A stretch of DNA of 64,000 nt from Spirochaetota bacterium. GTDB lineage: Bacteria; Spirochaetota; UBA4802; UBA5550. This document shows positions 23,032 to 30,386 of the stretch, one piece after another. Both the position numbers and the translations under genes were made by a program. The DNA is taken from positions 266,023-330,022 of the forward strand of contig JAGNKX010000004.1 in assembly GCA_017999915.1 (NCBI GenBank), given 5' to 3'. Numbering within the stretch: position 1 is the first letter of the stretch; each line of letters begins with the position of its first letter. Under the pieces are notes generated by a model. The model had not been told where the DNA came from. It saw only the letters and a program-made list of their open reading frames with translations, and did not search any database.

Positions 23032-23708
23032 TTCTTTGCCACCATGAGCAACTTTATCGAATTGAGGCGATCAGTCGCGAGCTTCGTGATCTCGATGAAC
23101 TTATCGACGGTGATCTTCTGCTCGACGGTCGCGAGATTGAGCATTTTCGAGACCGCCCTCTTATACATTTCGATGGCCTTGTCATTCGTTGACTGGATGA
23201 CGCGATTCGAGTTTACCTCTTTTATCCGCTCACGCTTGAGGCGGGCCATATCATAACCGATGGTCTTCGGGTTCAGCCCGGTACGCTCGGCGATCTTCTT
23301 TGAGTCAATGCCGCATCCGGATTTGTTGTGATGTAGAATGCGGTCTTTGAAGTCGTGATATATATGATAATATAATTGTTTCCGCTCATCGGGTGACAGG
23401 TGGCGGCGGTTAAGGTTGTCCCGGAGCATCAGGTCTTCCTCTTCCTGCGCCGTTATTTTCGATTCGACGTATTGGACCGGGACGGTCTTGACCTTGAGTT
23501 GGATACAGGCGACGCGCCGGCGATGGCCGCAGAGGATTGTCCCATCCTTCTTTGCGATCAGGGGCACCAGGACGCCATGGGCCGCGATGTCGTCTTTCAG
23601 GGTCTTCAGGTCATTCCCCATATCGGGCCTGAAGAACTTGTCGTTCTTTGGATGCGGCTTTAATTTGCCGACTTCGACCTGTTTAATCGGTGATAATTTT
23701 ATATTCAT
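23028..23708 (-). CDS. ParB-domain protein, third copy
   Basis: 226 residues from the ATG at 23708 (GAGGAAA upstream, ATGA overlap with the preceding stop). ParB N-terminal domain: VEVGKLKPHPKNDKFF, then GTILCGHRRRVACIQLKVKTVPV (GHRR box) and LMLRDNLNRRHLSPDER (NLNRRH, the N-R-R segment). HTH near SKKIAERTGLNPKTIGYDMARL, then a helical C-terminal part. It resembles the ParB at 20375 in plan but is clearly diverged. First of the three to be transcribed. Confidence 0.82.
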   Translation of the reverse strand: MNIKLSPIKQVEVGKLKPHPKNDKFFRPDMGNDLKTLKDDIAAHGVLVPLIAKKDGTILCGHRRRVACIQLKVKTVPVQYVESKITAQEEEDLMLRDNLNRRHLSPDERKQLYYHIYHDFKDRILHHNKSGCGIDSKKIAERTGLNPKTIGYDMARLKRERIKEVNSNRVIQSTNDKAIEMYKRAVSKMLNLATVEQKITVDKFIEITKLATDRLNSIKLLMVAKK

Positions 23709-23842
23709 TGTTTCCTCTCTATCCTGTCCCGCTTGAATTCTTTCATGTTTTCCTCGATCTCGCCTTCCCAATCGTCGGAGCCCGAGAAGAGCGCCATTGC
23801 CAGAAATATGATAAATACGATTGCGATCACCGCGGCTTCCAT
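23705..23842 (-). CDS. Small membrane protein, acidic/basic tail
   Basis: 45 residues: N-terminal membrane segment MEAAVIAIVFIIFLAMALF, then GSDDWEGEIEENMKEFKRD, ending RIERKQ. AGAGG lies before the start; the stop overlaps the ParB-domain start by ATGA. No family is recognised. Confidence 0.6.
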   Translation of the reverse strand: MEAAVIAIVFIIFLAMALFSGSDDWEGEIEENMKEFKRDRIERKQ

Positions 23843-23843
23843 G

Positions 23844-24206
23844 TTACAGCCTCTGATTCACGTCGCTGTTGAGGTAGTCTCCGATCTGCCCGGTCATCAT
23901 CCACCTGGTCAGCGTCGAGTTCAGATCGAAGATCTCTGAGTTAATGGAATTCGTCGATTCCTGGATATTTGACATCCTGCTCTTCATAACCGAGAGGACC
24001 TCCAGGGCGACGATGAGGATCGCAAGGAGAATGATCGAATTCACTACACGCAGGATATTTTTAAGTCCGCCGGTGCCGATGCGTTTTAAAAAATACTTTA
24101 CGTCGATCAGGGCGATCTCGACCGGCAGCTTTAAATAACGGGTCACGAAGGTAATCTCGCCCAGCTGGTACTTTTTGTCAGCGACATCTTTAAGCGTTGT
24201 GTTCAT
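23844..24206 (-). CDS. Hypothetical membrane protein
   Basis: 120 residues, start preceded by GGGAGGGG inside the end of the upstream gene. N-terminal soluble part of 50 residues, one membrane segment (about 53-70, ILRVVNSIILLAILIVALEV), then a polar helical tail rich in Asn/Ser (NIQESTNSINSEIFDLNST) likely to be a coiled coil. Unknown; possibly a superinfection or host-takeover membrane protein. Confidence 0.65.
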   Translation of the reverse strand: MNTTLKDVADKKYQLGEITFVTRYLKLPVEIALIDVKYFLKRIGTGGLKNILRVVNSIILLAILIVALEVLSVMKSRMSNIQESTNSINSEIFDLNSTLTRWMMTGQIGDYLNSDVNQRL

Positions 24207-24420
24207 GGCTCCCCTCCCATTTTTTACAGGTATAAGACGGATTGATCCTGTAGCGCGACGATGTATTGAATCCGATCAATGAGCAGCGCAATTGCGAGCC
24301 ACCGGTCCCATGAATATGAATGTGCCTGGAATTCATGCAATCCTCGCATCTTCCCTCGCCTACCCTGGCGACCCGATACCCGGCGTCAATCTTGCTCCTC
24401 AATCTCGGAAATGATCCCAT
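24190..24420 (-). CDS. Small Cys/His-containing protein
   Basis: 76 residues, GGAAGG before the start. Contains CEDCMNSRHIHIH, CSLIG and TCKKWEG, giving CxxC plus later single Cys and several His, which may form one zinc site. No family is recognised. It overlaps the downstream gene by 17 bases and follows the upstream gene by one base. Confidence 0.6.
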   Translation of the reverse strand: MGSFPRLRSKIDAGYRVARVGEGRCEDCMNSRHIHIHGTGGSQLRCSLIGFNTSSRYRINPSYTCKKWEGSHEHNA

Positions 24421-24421
24421 G

Positions 24422-24595
24422 TCAACCTTCCCTGACGTTTATAATCCTTCGTCCGTACATTTGATTCTCCCTGTCATCCTTAAATAATGACCGGGCATGG
24501 TCCTCGTTATTCGCCTCCCAGTGCTGAACCATTGACGTAGTATTCCCGCCGCCTTCGAGGCTCCCCATGGTGCATGTGATCAGATAATCTTTCAT
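24422..24595 (-). CDS. Small hypothetical early protein
   Basis: 57 residues beginning MKDYLITCTMGS, with MVQHWEANNEDHARSLF in the middle. It reads as a strand followed by a helix, like many short phage 'host takeover' proteins. The start overlaps the preceding stop by ATGA. No family is recognised. Confidence 0.55.
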   Translation of the reverse strand: MKDYLITCTMGSLEGGGNTTSMVQHWEANNEDHARSLFKDDRENQMYGRRIINVREG

Positions 24596-24825
24596 ATATA
24601 CTTTTTCAGGTTCTCGAAATTGTTCTTTTCTTCTTCCTTGAGTTTGTCGACCAGGAAGTCCGGGATTGTCCTCATGATGGGGATGTGGAATTTCTTTTTG
24701 ATCTTGGTGATAAGGCGCGTATATTCTTCGGCGACTTTCGACTTCTCGGTGTAAAAATGTATGTGCTTGTTCGGCATAGTACCTCGCTTCATTTTTTCTG
24801 CATTCAACTTCGCCGGGGACATCAT
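24592..24825 (-). CDS. Small basic hypothetical early protein
   Basis: 77 residues from 24825, or 61 from an internal ATG at 24777 that has GAGG four bases before it; both are plausible. The shorter product MPNKHIHFYTEKSK is Lys-rich and helical and ends KNNFENLKKYI. The stop overlaps the next start (ATGA). No family is recognised. Confidence 0.55.
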   Translation of the reverse strand: MMSPAKLNAEKMKRGTMPNKHIHFYTEKSKVAEEYTRLITKIKKKFHIPIMRTIPDFLVDKLKEEEKNNFENLKKYI

Positions 24826-24827
24826 GT

Positions 24828-24977
24828 CTAGAACCTCTTTAGAAGAAAATCTATCTCGGCTTTCTTCTCTTCGTTATCAGTTTTGCTTCGTTCTATGAGC
24901 AGCGTGTTCTTTATGTTATTTCTCGATTCCTCAACCTCAAGTTGGTCGATAATGTGATTAACTGCCAGTGCGTTCAC
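24828..24977 (-). CDS. First gene of the early operon, small helical protein
   Basis: 49 residues with a GTG start preceded by AAAGGAG, the strongest ribosome site of the early operon. MNALAVNHIIDQLEVEESR then a charged helix ending EIDFLLKRF; amphipathic, possibly coiled coil. It follows the operator-controlled promoter at 25019-25047 by about 40 bases. As the first early gene it could be an antirepressor or regulator, but nothing in the sequence shows this. Confidence 0.6.
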   Translation of the reverse strand: MNALAVNHIIDQLEVEESRNNIKNTLLIERSKTDNEEKKAEIDFLLKRF

Positions 24978-25018
24978 AATTGTGCTCCTTTATTTCAGTA
25001 TTTTTGATGTATATACGA

Positions 25019-25047
25019 CATAATTTCAGAATTTCTGAAATTGTCAA
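25019..25047 (-). promoter_or_regulatory. Early-operon promoter with central palindromic operator
   Basis: - strand -35 TTGACA (25047-25042) and a weak -10 ATTATG (25024-25019), 17-bp spacing. The spacer holds most of a perfect palindrome at 25022-25042 (arms AATTTCAGAA, one central base). Half-site copies TTTCAGTA (24994-25001) and TTTCAGAA (25105-25112) flank it. Probably bound by the divergent repressor. Confidence 0.75.
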
Positions 25048-25088
25048 CGCTTTTTTTAATAAAAATTTCATTTTTCTAAAATTTTCAA

Positions 25089-25117
25089 TTGATTCATTCA
25101 GTATTTCAGAATATATT
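25089..25117 (+). promoter_or_regulatory. Promoter of the repressor gene
   Basis: TTGATT (25089-25094), 17-bp spacer, TATATT (25112-25117), 38 bases before the repressor start. The spacer contains TTTCAGAA, matching the operator half-site, so the repressor may regulate itself. Confidence 0.65.
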
Positions 25118-25154
25118 GACGATACACATAAACAGGTTAACTGGAGGACACATA

Positions 25155-25496
25155 ATGATGGAAGATTTCAACTGTGGTAAGCGACTCAGAGAGCTGATGC
25201 ACGAGCAGGGATGGGACCATAGGGATGTAGCCAGGATCCTCGGGCGTAAAAGCATAAGCAGCGTATCGACGAAGATCGGCGGGACTGATTTAAAAATATC
25301 AGAAATAACAAAACTCATGAACGCCGCCGGAAAAAAATTATATGAATTCATAATATCAAAAGATGAACTTTCCGAAATATTCTCAATTAACCCTTTATTG
25401 CTCGAAGTGTTCAAGAGGATCAACAGCCTTGATAAACCCGCGCTTGAAAAATTCGTTAAATTTATGGATGCTTCGCTCGATAATTTTCAATTATAA
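25155..25496 (+). CDS. HTH repressor of the prophage (CI-like, short)
   Basis: 113 residues from the ATG at 25155 with GGAGG seven bases upstream; longer in-frame starts would run into the promoter. N-terminal XRE-type HTH: CGKRLRELMHEQGWDHRDVARILGRKSISSVSTKI, with recognition-helix-like RKSISSVSTK near residue 32. There is no peptidase or oligomerisation domain like that of lambda CI; the C-terminal half is a helical segment NPLLLEVFKRINSLDKPALE. Divergent from the early operon across a shared operator region. Short repressors of this type work as dimers; inducer unknown. Confidence 0.75.
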   Translation: MMEDFNCGKRLRELMHEQGWDHRDVARILGRKSISSVSTKIGGTDLKISEITKLMNAAGKKLYEFIISKDELSEIFSINPLLLEVFKRINSLDKPALEKFVKFMDASLDNFQL

Positions 25497-25593
25497 CATC
25501 CAGCTTTTTAATAATGCTTTTTAAATGCTTATCGATATTTTTATCGATCGGCGCCCTATTGCTTTGAATCTTTACCGTTATCGCTTTCTTCAT
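25462..25593 (-). CDS. Possible small basic protein
   Basis: 43 residues from 25593 (GGGGGAAAA upstream): MKKAITVKIQSNRAPIDKN, then a helix ending ENYRAKHP. The first strand resembles that of small ribbon-helix-helix proteins. It overlaps the upstream RHH-like gene by 38 bases and the convergent repressor gene end by 35, so it needs support before being accepted. Confidence 0.35.
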   Translation of the reverse strand: MKKAITVKIQSNRAPIDKNIDKHLKSIIKKLDVIIENYRAKHP

Positions 25594-25846
25594 TGTTTTT
25601 TCCCCCACCCATGATTTGCTGATGATATTCCAGCATCCATTTCTTGACAATGGTCTGGATTTTATCCCCCGATTCCTCGACTGCTTTGTTGAATTTATCC
25701 AATACATTCATTGGAATACGCGTCATAAACGGATGAAGAGTTGCATCGGCTTCTTTATCCCGCTGTTCTTTTTTCGCCCTCGCCCTGGCTTCTGCCATAA
25801 GCTCTTTTTGCGGCCGCATATTTCCGTCTTTGTCGAAAAGTCCCAT
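25556..25846 (-). CDS. Ribbon-helix-helix-like DNA-binding protein
   Basis: 96 residues starting MGLFDKDGNMR, chosen because GGAGG lies five bases before 25846. Charged N-terminal helix (residues 10-35), then FMTRIPMNVLDKFNKAVEESGDKIQTIVKKWMLEYH, whose strand, helix, turn with G and helix suit an Arc/CopG-type fold; tail acidic. RHH proteins at prophage edges often regulate excision or partition; a ParG-like role with the ParA is conceivable. Transcribed - strand from the prophage right edge. Confidence 0.55.
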   Translation of the reverse strand: MGLFDKDGNMRPQKELMAEARARAKKEQRDKEADATLHPFMTRIPMNVLDKFNKAVEESGDKIQTIVKKWMLEYHQQIMGGGKNNEESDNGKDSKQ

Positions 25847-26000
25847 GCTGTCCTCCAATTTTTGATGGACAGATGGAAGCGGTTTTGGTAGGTTGTTTAA
25901 GGAAAGTTAAATATTTGTTTTACTTTTGTTTATAAAAATTTAAATACACATATGATATATTATGTCTCATTGAGATATTTTGATTTATAGCAGCCATATA
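25847..26000. other. Prophage right edge and promoter region, no gene
   Basis: AT-rich stretch upstream of the RHH-like gene. It includes the 19-bp sequence TTATGTCTCATTGAGATAT at 25960-25978 that also lies in the primase gene. No tRNA overlaps the edge, and no attachment core can be defined because the left end is not in the window. Confidence 0.6.
25960..25978. repeat. 19-bp sequence shared with the primase gene
   Basis: TTATGTCTCATTGAGATAT is identical to 19982-20000. It includes an 11-base imperfect palindrome (TCTCATTGAGA). A chance 19-bp match in a window this size is unlikely but possible. Candidate protein-binding site or fragment of an attachment region. Confidence 0.5.
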
Positions 26001-26489
26001 TCAGACCATGGGACCAATACTCATCAAGGCAACTGAATAACAGGCGATTCCTTCACCCCTGCCGGTAAAGCCCATCCCTTCGGTGGTTTTCCCTTTTATG
26101 CTTACCCGTGATTCTTCAATGTGCAGCGCCGATGATATATTTTTTTTCATATCATCGATATGGGGATAAATTTTCGGTTCCTGGCATATGACGATTGAAT
26201 CGATATTCACTATCCGCGCGTCATTCTCATCAAGGTAGTTTCTGACCGTGTCAAGAAGGACCATACTGCTGATGTCCTTAAAGGTCTTATCATTATCGGG
26301 GAAAAGCCTTCCTATATCCTTCAGCCCCGCGGCACCCAGAAGAGAATCTATTATGGCGTGGATGAGCACATCCGCATCGGAATGACCTTGAAGCCCGAAC
26401 CTGTAATCGATTTTTTTTCCGCCCAGGATGAGGTCCCGGCCCGTGACAAACTGGTGGGCATCAAAGCCGTTTCCTATCCTCAGGTTCAT
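26001..26489 (-). CDS. ispF: 2-C-methyl-D-erythritol 2,4-cyclodiphosphate synthase
   Basis: 162 residues, the normal length. IspF closes CDP-methylerythritol phosphate to the cyclodiphosphate in the MEP isoprenoid pathway, as a zinc-dependent trimer. Metal ligands D10 and H12 (GNGFDAHQF) and H44 (VLIHAIID) are in place, with GHSDADVLIH and the C-terminal KGKTTEGMGFTGRGEGIA. It starts the chromosomal part of the window, 155 bases beyond the last prophage gene start, and follows the STAS gene in the same direction. Confidence 0.97.
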   Translation of the reverse strand: MNLRIGNGFDAHQFVTGRDLILGGKKIDYRFGLQGHSDADVLIHAIIDSLLGAAGLKDIGRLFPDNDKTFKDISSMVLLDTVRNYLDENDARIVNIDSIVICQEPKIYPHIDDMKKNISSALHIEESRVSIKGKTTEGMGFTGRGEGIACYSVALMSIGPMV

Positions 26490-26498
26490 TATTGACGG

Positions 26499-26798
26499 CT
26501 ACATCTCGAAGACGTCGGAAAGAGAGCTTAGCTTGAGAACATTGAGGACTTTAGCACTGACTTTTTTAATATTGAGATTTCGACCTTTCTTTTTTTGAAG
26601 CTTTAGGAGGCTTATCAACACACCGACCCCGGAAGAATCGATGTAATCCACATGGGAAAGATCTATCTCAATGTTCTTGTCAATGTTATGACCGATTTCA
26701 AAGAGTTTTTCCTTGAAATTCTTGATGGTCATCATCTCTATATCACCGTTGACAATCACATTAACGATATCGGCTTCTTCTTTAATTTCAATATCCAT
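26499..26798 (-). CDS. STAS-domain anti-sigma factor antagonist
   Basis: 99 residues, a lone STAS domain as in SpoIIAA/RsbV proteins, which bind an anti-sigma kinase when unphosphorylated. HVDYIDSSGVGVLISLLK (residues 46-63) carries the Ser that is phosphorylated by the partner kinase. No kinase or sigma gene is adjacent, so the partner lies elsewhere. Nine bases separate it from ispF. Confidence 0.88.
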   Translation of the reverse strand: MDIEIKEEADIVNVIVNGDIEMMTIKNFKEKLFEIGHNIDKNIEIDLSHVDYIDSSGVGVLISLLKLQKKKGRNLNIKKVSAKVLNVLKLSSLSDVFEM

Positions 26799-26891
26799 AA
26801 TGATAGTCTCCCAGAGAATTTTGTATAATTATATTTTAGTATTAATGGCACGTCAAACATAAATTTGGGAAAAACGGTTAAAAATATGTCT

Positions 26892-28931
26892 TCAGGCAAT
26901 GATGTCAAGAATAATCATCCGGGGAGTGACTTTTCCGTTAAAATAGTTGTTCTCCAGTCTGAAAACAAGGTCAAGGGGTTTGCCAGATTCGAAATAATTT
27001 TTCATCTTTTCTCCCATGCTCCATCCTATTGCCGTGAGCGAGTCATAATCGGAAATTAAATATTTGCCGTGGTTGTTTCCAAACTGCTGGAACGATTCGA
27101 ATTTCAGCTTCCGCGCCATGAAAACCGGCTCGCCGTTACCCTGCCCGAACGGTTCAAGGGTCTGAAGATCATTGATGAATTTCGAGTTGATACAGGAGAC
27201 GTCAAGCTCGCAATCTATTTGAACGGCATCACGGGCGACAGAGTCCTCACCGATAGATTGTTCTATGAGGCCTATGATTTCATCCACCAGTTCGACCCTG
27301 ACCGTGAAGCCGAAGGCATTCTCATGGCCGCCGATCCTTTCGAACCGATCGGAATATTTCTCGAAATGACTGAAGAACAGTGATCCGCCTTTTGACCGTC
27401 CCGATCCCTTTACAATGCCGTTTTTCCCGGGCAGGACCGTAACGATGACAGGTTGCCCTGCCATGTCCGCTATGCGATTTGCTATCAGCCCTGCATATCC
27501 TTCAGGTATCCTGTCTGTCTTGATATGAATGATACGCCCCTGGATTGGCTGCGGGCTATTTTCTATATTCTCCCAAATAGATCCGCAGAATTTTTTTACA
27601 AAGAGACGTCTCCCTTCGTTCAGCTCTTTTATTTCAGATAATACCTGCTCCAGCTTTTTCTTATCTTTGGCTATAAAGAAATCCACCGTTAGATCGGTTT
27701 TGCCAAGACGTCCCGGTGTATTGAGCAGCGGCGCCATAGTCCATCCGATGAACCGTGAATCGATTTTCTCTCCATGCGTGACCATCGACAAGGCCCTGTG
27801 AGTTGTCCTGCCAAGATTTTCTATTCCAGCTTTTACGAGAATCCTGTTCTCTCCAATCAATGGTATGACATCGGCGATACTGCCAATTGCCACCAGGCCA
27901 ATGACGGATTCTATATAATCCATCACTTTTTCCGAACCGGTAAATTGAATCTCCATGAAGATTTTATTTAAAAGATCAATGTCATGGGCAAAGAGTGTTC
28001 TTTTAAGTGACAAAGACCTGCTTATGCTTTCAATATCTTCGTCTCTGGTTCCTATTATCCCTGTTGCGAATTCTATATAGGCCATGATCCTTTTTGCAGG
28101 ATATTCATTTTTCATCATCTTGGCGGCTTCATTATCATGGACAAGGATGAAATCATCAATACCGATCCTGTTTATTCTCGTTTGCAGATCATCAAAACTT
28201 AAATCGAATTCAATGGCTCCTATGATACAGTCTCGTATTTCAGAAGCCGTGAATCGACCCCGGTTCTCTTCGACTATCAGGAATCGTTTTTTAAATGATT
28301 GCAGATAACTCATGAGGATGGCCTGGCACAGTTTAAAGGCCACGCCCACACCCGCAAGGTGTTTGAAAGGATATGGCGAGTCCTGTATTTTTGGATTAAT
28401 CACTATGGCATCCGGCAGCTCGCGGTCCTGTTCATGGTGATCGGTCACGATAACATCGATGCCCAGGGACCTGGCATAGGCGATCTCGGATATATCCCGA
28501 ATGCCGGAATCAACGGTTATCATCAGGGATACGCCGTTATCCTTGAACTCATCGACTATCCCATTGGTGATCCCGTAATTCTCCTCATCCTTGAGATATC
28601 TTAGGAAAGGGTCGATTTTCATCCTGCTTAAGAGGTTGTATATGACCGCCATTGACGTGATCCCGTCAAGGTCGGAATCGGCAAATATGCCGATGCGCTC
28701 ACGGCCGAGTATGGCTTTCCTGATCCTCTCAACGGCGTGGTACATCCCTCTGAAGAGAAATGGGCTGTGCAAATCTGCGAGATCGGCATGCAAAAAATTG
28801 TCAATTGCCTCTGCCGTGTCGTACCCGCGCGCATGGAGTATTCTGATGATTATTGGATGAACGCCGAACCGGGCCGCATGGTCAGTCACATGCTTGTTCT
28901 CACCTGGGGCTATGGTTGCTCGGTTATTCAT
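26892..28931 (-). CDS. recJ: RecJ-like DHH-family exonuclease
   Basis: 679 residues. DHH motif I FADSDLDG (83-90, Asp ligands), motif III TDHHEQ (163-168) and the C-terminal DHHA1 region with IGGHENAFGFTV, where GGH recognises the phosphate. RecJ degrades single-stranded DNA 5' to 3' in recombination and repair. The variant motif I (FADSDLDG rather than GDYDVDG) and the added middle segment suggest a divergent spirochaetal member. It starts 4 bases before the rnhA stop, so the two are co-transcribed. Confidence 0.9.
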   Translation of the reverse strand: MNNRATIAPGENKHVTDHAARFGVHPIIIRILHARGYDTAEAIDNFLHADLADLHSPFLFRGMYHAVERIRKAILGRERIGIFADSDLDGITSMAVIYNLLSRMKIDPFLRYLKDEENYGITNGIVDEFKDNGVSLMITVDSGIRDISEIAYARSLGIDVIVTDHHEQDRELPDAIVINPKIQDSPYPFKHLAGVGVAFKLCQAILMSYLQSFKKRFLIVEENRGRFTASEIRDCIIGAIEFDLSFDDLQTRINRIGIDDFILVHDNEAAKMMKNEYPAKRIMAYIEFATGIIGTRDEDIESISRSLSLKRTLFAHDIDLLNKIFMEIQFTGSEKVMDYIESVIGLVAIGSIADVIPLIGENRILVKAGIENLGRTTHRALSMVTHGEKIDSRFIGWTMAPLLNTPGRLGKTDLTVDFFIAKDKKKLEQVLSEIKELNEGRRLFVKKFCGSIWENIENSPQPIQGRIIHIKTDRIPEGYAGLIANRIADMAGQPVIVTVLPGKNGIVKGSGRSKGGSLFFSHFEKYSDRFERIGGHENAFGFTVRVELVDEIIGLIEQSIGEDSVARDAVQIDCELDVSCINSKFINDLQTLEPFGQGNGEPVFMARKLKFESFQQFGNNHGKYLISDYDSLTAIGWSMGEKMKNYFESGKPLDLVFRLENNYFNGKVTPRMIILDIIA

Positions 28932-28934
28932 GGA

Positions 28935-29609
28935 CTATTGTGTTGCCTTCTTGGCCAGGTAATCGGCCTTGTCGTTTTGGCTCCGCGGGACGTGTTCAAT
29001 CTTGCAGACACCTATTTCCTTTATAAGGGATACGGCCTGGTCGTACAGCTTTTTTATCTGATCGTTTTTAACCTTGTATTCACCGGAAATCTGTTTGACG
29101 ATGAGCTCCGAATCGGTCCGGACCCTCAGGACCTTTGCCTTGAAATAAATAGCTATTTTCAGGGCACGTATAAGCGCTGTATATTCAGCGTAATTGTTGG
29201 TGCGGGAGCCGATATACGACGACACCTTGCCGATCTGCCTGCCGTCATGGTCAAAAATGACGATCCCGATGCCTGCGGGCCCGGGATTACCGCTGGACGC
29301 GCCGTCCGTATACATCGTCAGCGTTGAATTGAGAGGGATCGTTGACAGCTCAGCGCCTTCGAACAATAGACTTTCTATCGTCTGGGAGTCGCCGGCTGAC
29401 TTCGATTTCTCATCGTCATGATCGTCGGCGCCCTTTTTAATAATGATCTTTTTACGGGCAAATTGCTTCTCATACTTATTGATGATGGTGATGGCTTCCT
29501 CAATCACTTCCACGACATCTTTTATCTCGCAGTTGGCCAGTTCAGCTATCTTTTCAAGGCTTTTTCCCTCAGCCAGCAGTTTAAGTACCCTGTCGATGCT
29601 CAGTAACAT
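28935..29609 (-). CDS. rnhA: Ribonuclease HI with N-terminal extension
   Basis: 224 residues. The C-terminal 125 residues are RNase HI: YTDGASSGNPGPAG (D102), NNYAEYTAL (E142), RVRTDSELIVKQ (D166), and QNDKADYLAKKA with the last Asp. It cleaves RNA in RNA-DNA hybrids. The N-terminal 90 residues carry a short helical domain (LLAEGKSLEKIAELANCEI) similar to HTH tails, then a charged linker; such an extension is not usual in E. coli-type enzymes. Adjacent to recJ. Confidence 0.9.
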   Translation of the reverse strand: MLLSIDRVLKLLAEGKSLEKIAELANCEIKDVVEVIEEAITIINKYEKQFARKKIIIKKGADDHDDEKSKSAGDSQTIESLLFEGAELSTIPLNSTLTMYTDGASSGNPGPAGIGIVIFDHDGRQIGKVSSYIGSRTNNYAEYTALIRALKIAIYFKAKVLRVRTDSELIVKQISGEYKVKNDQIKKLYDQAVSLIKEIGVCKIEHVPRSQNDKADYLAKKATQ

Positions 29610-29687
29610 TTATGTATCCCCGCTGAAATAATCTTTTCGATCAAGTATTCATCACTAGGGCCTTTCCTGACCCAATGGCGCAGTAGG

Positions 29688-30386
29688 CTATCGGTAAATA
29701 AACTTGCCGCAATTGGTGCAGTTAACAACCTTGTCTTCCTTGGAAGCATCAATTGCCAGGAAGGATGGAATTTTAAAATTGCAGAACCCGCAGATTTCGC
29801 CTTCCACTCGGGCAATCCCCTTGCCATCACGGGATTTTATCATCTTGAGAAATTTGGATTTGTATAATGAAGATACCTGGTCCGTCAGCGCATTGAACTT
29901 CTCTGTGTTAATTTTTATTATCTCTTCATGTCCGGCTGCGACCTGCGACGTATTTTCCTTCTCTGCATCATGGTGCCGCGCTTTTTCATCGTATCGAATG
30001 TTCAACTCTGATAGCTCCTTCTCCATTGCGTCAAGATCATCTATCATCGAAAGCGTTTTTTCCTCAAGGGCTCCTGATTCGAACGTGATGACATCTATCT
30101 CTTTTTCCAGTGCATGGAGCTCCTTTTCGGTATGTATCACTTTTTTCCTGTCTTCAAGTTTTCTTGTCCTACCGCTCATCTCGGAGAGGGTCAATTCATT
30201 CTGCTTTATGGCGCTTTTCAATTCCTTGGTTCTCTTGGCTAAAATTTCTATCGCTGCCCTGTCCGCGTCAATCTCCTTCTCCATAGCCTTGTTCAGAGTG
30301 TTGATCTTTTCAATGGCCGCCTGTGAAGACGTGACTTTGTCCCAATAAAGCTGGAGCTCCAGCATTATTTTTATAGTGCTATTCAT
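29688..30386 (-). CDS. Coiled-coil protein with C4 zinc ribbon (DUF164-like)
   Basis: 232 residues. Residues 15-150 are a long antiparallel coiled coil (EKEIDADRAAIEILAKRTKE, RKLEDRKKVIHTEKE). The C-terminus has CGFCNFKIPS and CTNCGKFIYR, two CxxC knuckles of a zinc ribbon. Proteins of this type are widespread, are usually encoded beside nif3, and have been proposed to be nucleic-acid or membrane-associated adaptors. It overlaps the nif3 start by 8 bases. Confidence 0.85.
   Translation of the reverse strand: MNSTIKIMLELQLYWDKVTSSQAAIEKINTLNKAMEKEIDADRAAIEILAKRTKELKSAIKQNELTLSEMSGRTRKLEDRKKVIHTEKELHALEKEIDVITFESGALEEKTLSMIDDLDAMEKELSELNIRYDEKARHHDAEKENTSQVAAGHEEIIKINTEKFNALTDQVSSLYKSKFLKMIKSRDGKGIARVEGEICGFCNFKIPSFLAIDASKEDKVVNCTNCGKFIYR

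Larger units (their letters stand above)
1..25980. mobile_element. Right part of a Mu-like-tailed prophage with Par genes
   Basis: Seen: + strand baseplate, tail and lysis genes (1-9.7 kb) facing a long - strand early operon (25.0-10.6 kb), a divergent repressor with operators, and phage recombination and replication genes. Chromosomal ispF begins right after, at 26001. The left end, structural head genes and integrase are not in the window. The exact right boundary is not visible; it should lie between the RHH-like gene (start 25846) and ispF (stop 26001). ParA plus three ParB-domain proteins raise the possibility of a phage able to replicate as a plasmid, but the flanking housekeeping genes show that here it is joined to the chromosome. 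Confidence 0.9.
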
